A DNA stretch of 7,855 nt from Muribaculaceae bacterium (lineage in GTDB: Bacteria > Bacteroidota > Bacteroidia > Bacteroidales > Muribaculaceae). Made by a program: the position numbers and the translations under genes. Below, one piece after another: positions 6,859-7,855 of the stretch. The notes beneath the pieces are model-generated. The model was not told the DNA's origin. It did no database searches and saw nothing but the letters and a program-made list of their open reading frames with translations. The stretch's first letter is position 1; the number at the start of each line of letters is the position of its first letter. The stretch is taken from positions 1-7,855 of the forward strand of contig JAIDKP010000100.1 of assembly GCA_029051445.1 (NCBI GenBank), in the 5' to 3' direction.

Positions 6859-7613
6859 ATATAAAATGCGACTCCGAATGTGATTGAAAACAGATTGATC
6901 TTGAAGTTGGCCGACGATGTTGACCGTGATGCGGTATATATCTGATTAGATACTGCCGAAGTATGACTGTAATTAAGTCCGAGCACTCCCACATTCACCT
7001 CAAGGGCAGAATAATTGTTCAGAAAAACTATGAATCCGGGAGTGAGACCGAGGCTGATACTGTTAGTTGTCTCATATGTGCCGGTGACATCGACACCGGT
7101 ACCGTCACACATTTTAGCCTGCCCATAGCCATATTGAAGCTGCACCTCATTGAACATACCGAAACGTGTCGACGCACCGAGGCTGAAATAATTTCTGAAA
7201 ACAGCCGAAGTCTGAAATGTATGTGATATACGATATAAATTGTCGATATTATAATCTGTGTCGGCCCCAAGAACAAAATCAGCACTATTCAGTCGGGTCA
7301 GCGACCTCGAATAGGCAAAACGCCCGCCTGCCGCAAGGTCATTGGCAAAAGCATACATCAATACCGGACTCACCTTGAACGAATATGTATCGCCTGACAT
7401 GTCCTCTACAATGAAAAACTGATACTTGTTCAGATCAGTCTGGCTATAACTGACACTGAGCCCGGTTATCCACTGCCCCTTGGGGACAAATGATATCGAT
7501 TCGAGATTACGTTCAAATTCCTTCTGGGCATATATCTGAGGAGATACTGCAAGCATAATCACAAGACCGACAAGCAACCGCCTGATAAATCCCGACCAAA
7601 TATGATCATTCAT
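6855..7613 (-). CDS. Outer-membrane beta-barrel protein A, first gene of envelope operon
   Basis: A predicted outer-membrane barrel, 252 residues if started at the ATG at 7613. In-frame ATGs at 7628 and 7658 would add 5 or 15 residues. 7613 is preferred because it gives a compact signal peptide: a short N-region with two arginines, a hydrophobic stretch LLVGLVIMLAV, and a cleavage site IYA before Gln. The mature protein enters the barrel almost at once (FVPKGQW at 42-48 from this start) and alternates hydrophobic and polar residues to the C-terminal FGVAFYI. It is a clear paralogue of barrel B immediately downstream (shared RFGMFNEV, TPGF-VFL, VGVLGLNYS, SSANFKINLF). Role and ligand are unknown. 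Its TGA overlaps the barrel B start (ATGA). A Bacteroidota -7 element at 7728-7735 implies a leader of about 105 bases. Confidence 0.83.
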   Translation of the reverse strand: MNDHIWSGFIRRLLVGLVIMLAVSPQIYAQKEFERNLESISFVPKGQWITGLSVSYSQTDLNKYQFFIVEDMSGDTYSFKVSPVLMYAFANDLAAGGRFAYSRSLTRLNSADFVLGADTDYNIDNLYRISHTFQTSAVFRNYFSLGASTRFGMFNEVQLQYGYGQAKMCDGTGVDVTGTYETTNSISLGLTPGFIVFLNNYSALEVNVGVLGLNYSHTSAVSNQIYTASRSTSSANFKINLFSITFGVAFYI

Positions 7614-7727
7614 AGTCAACCTAACCATAATCCTATCTAAAAACACACTGATTGGCATTTCATTACATCCGCCTGCAACTCGTTATAACAATACAAATAC
7701 TACAGATTCCTTTATAATGCATCAAAG

Positions 7728-7760
7728 CAAAGATAACATAAAATTTCTTATAAAATCACA
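7728..7760 (-). promoter_or_regulatory. Promoter for the barrel-PCMD-radA operon
   Basis: The minus strand carries a perfect TATCTTTG (7735-7728), identical to the -7 box of the manC promoter. A fitting -33 element is TGTG (7760-7757) at 21-base spacing, one mismatch from TTTG. Transcription would begin near 7721, leaving a leader of roughly 105 bases to the ATG at 7613. The leader includes CGTTATAACA (7681-7690). The strong -7 match, AT-rich setting and position before the first gene of the operon support the call; the -33 match is imperfect. Confidence 0.65.
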
Positions 7761-7764
7761 CTTG

Positions 7765-7796
7765 TTCGATAAATCAATTATAATATGCTATATTTG
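7765..7796 (+). promoter_or_regulatory. Divergent promoter for the rightward gene at the window edge
   Basis: On the plus strand TATATTTG (7789-7796) matches TAnnTTTG perfectly, preceded after 20 bases by TTCG (7765-7768), one mismatch from TTTG. A start near 7803 would give a leader of about 20 bases before an ATG at 7822, similar to the short manC leader. The -33 regions of this and the leftward promoter are almost back to back (7757-7760 and 7765-7768), so one bound protein could affect both. Confidence 0.5.
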
Positions 7797-7821
7797 ACAC
7801 AAAATACCACGATTTGATATT

Positions 7822-7855
7822 ATGGCTCCTTGCCGAAAGCGACTCTGTCACCCGG
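7822..7855 (+). CDS. Start of a rightward gene, product not identifiable
   Basis: An ATG at 7822 opens a reading frame of 11 full codons (MAPCRKRLCHP) that leaves the window on the right. Support comes from the divergent promoter about 25 bases upstream and from the change from AT-rich intergenic DNA to mixed composition at the ATG. The start is basic and has two cysteines. It faintly recalls the basic N-termini of DUF134-type putative DNA-binding proteins, but 11 residues are far too few to assign a family. It would be the only rightward gene in the window. Confidence 0.4.
   Translation, partial: MAPCRKRLCHP

Noticed and set aside
6256..6864. 202-codon plus-strand frame opposite barrel B
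   Set aside because: Antisense to a coupled barrel gene with a signal peptide and paralogue support; no independent start signals.
7637..7663. Eight-codon upstream frame (MKCQSVCF) in the barrel A leader
   Set aside because: Very short, no regulatory amino-acid pattern, and expected by chance in a 105-base leader.
1..7855. tRNA, rRNA, CRISPR, insertion sequence or attachment site
   Set aside because: No cloverleaf pattern, spaced direct repeats, transposase motif or terminal inverted repeats were found by eye.

Overview
The window looks like a chromosomal segment from a member of the Bacteroidales (Bacteroidota), plausibly a gut Muribaculaceae- or Bacteroidaceae-like organism. The signs are promoters of the Bacteroidota type (TTTG about 20 bases before TAnnTTTG), no clear Shine-Dalgarno sites, AT-rich intergenic DNA beside mixed-GC genes, and a PCMD-family lipoprotein with PorT-like outer-membrane barrels, families concentrated in this phylum. 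The family names come from recognising motifs by eye; no database search was run.

Almost everything is read leftward (minus strand). From right to left, positions 7822-7855 hold the probable first 11 codons of a rightward gene that leaves the window. Next comes a divergent promoter region (about 7728-7796). It is followed by a compact leftward cluster: outer-membrane barrel A (6855-7613), paralogous barrel B (5920-6858), a PCMD lipoprotein (4337-5923), a third PorT-like barrel C (3609-4283) and radA (2221-3609). Three of the four junctions are start/stop overlaps (ATGA, ATGA, TGATG) and the fourth gap is 53 bases, so this is very probably one operon.

After a 203-base AT-rich gap with a textbook Bacteroidota promoter (2037-2067), a second unit begins: manC (917-2017, GDP-mannose synthesis), then ruvB (1-910, cut by the left edge of the window). 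ManC and RuvB share a reading frame, separated only by a TAA and two codons before a GTG start.

Functionally there are two themes. One is the cell envelope: three barrels, a lipoprotein, and a sugar-nucleotide enzyme that feeds surface glycans. The other is homologous recombination: RadA and RuvB, both ATP-driven branch-migration motors. The nearest thing to an undescribed system is the barrel-barrel-PCMD-barrel cassette, whose function is unknown and whose last gene is translationally coupled to radA. No RNA genes, mobile elements, CRISPR arrays or integration signs were seen.
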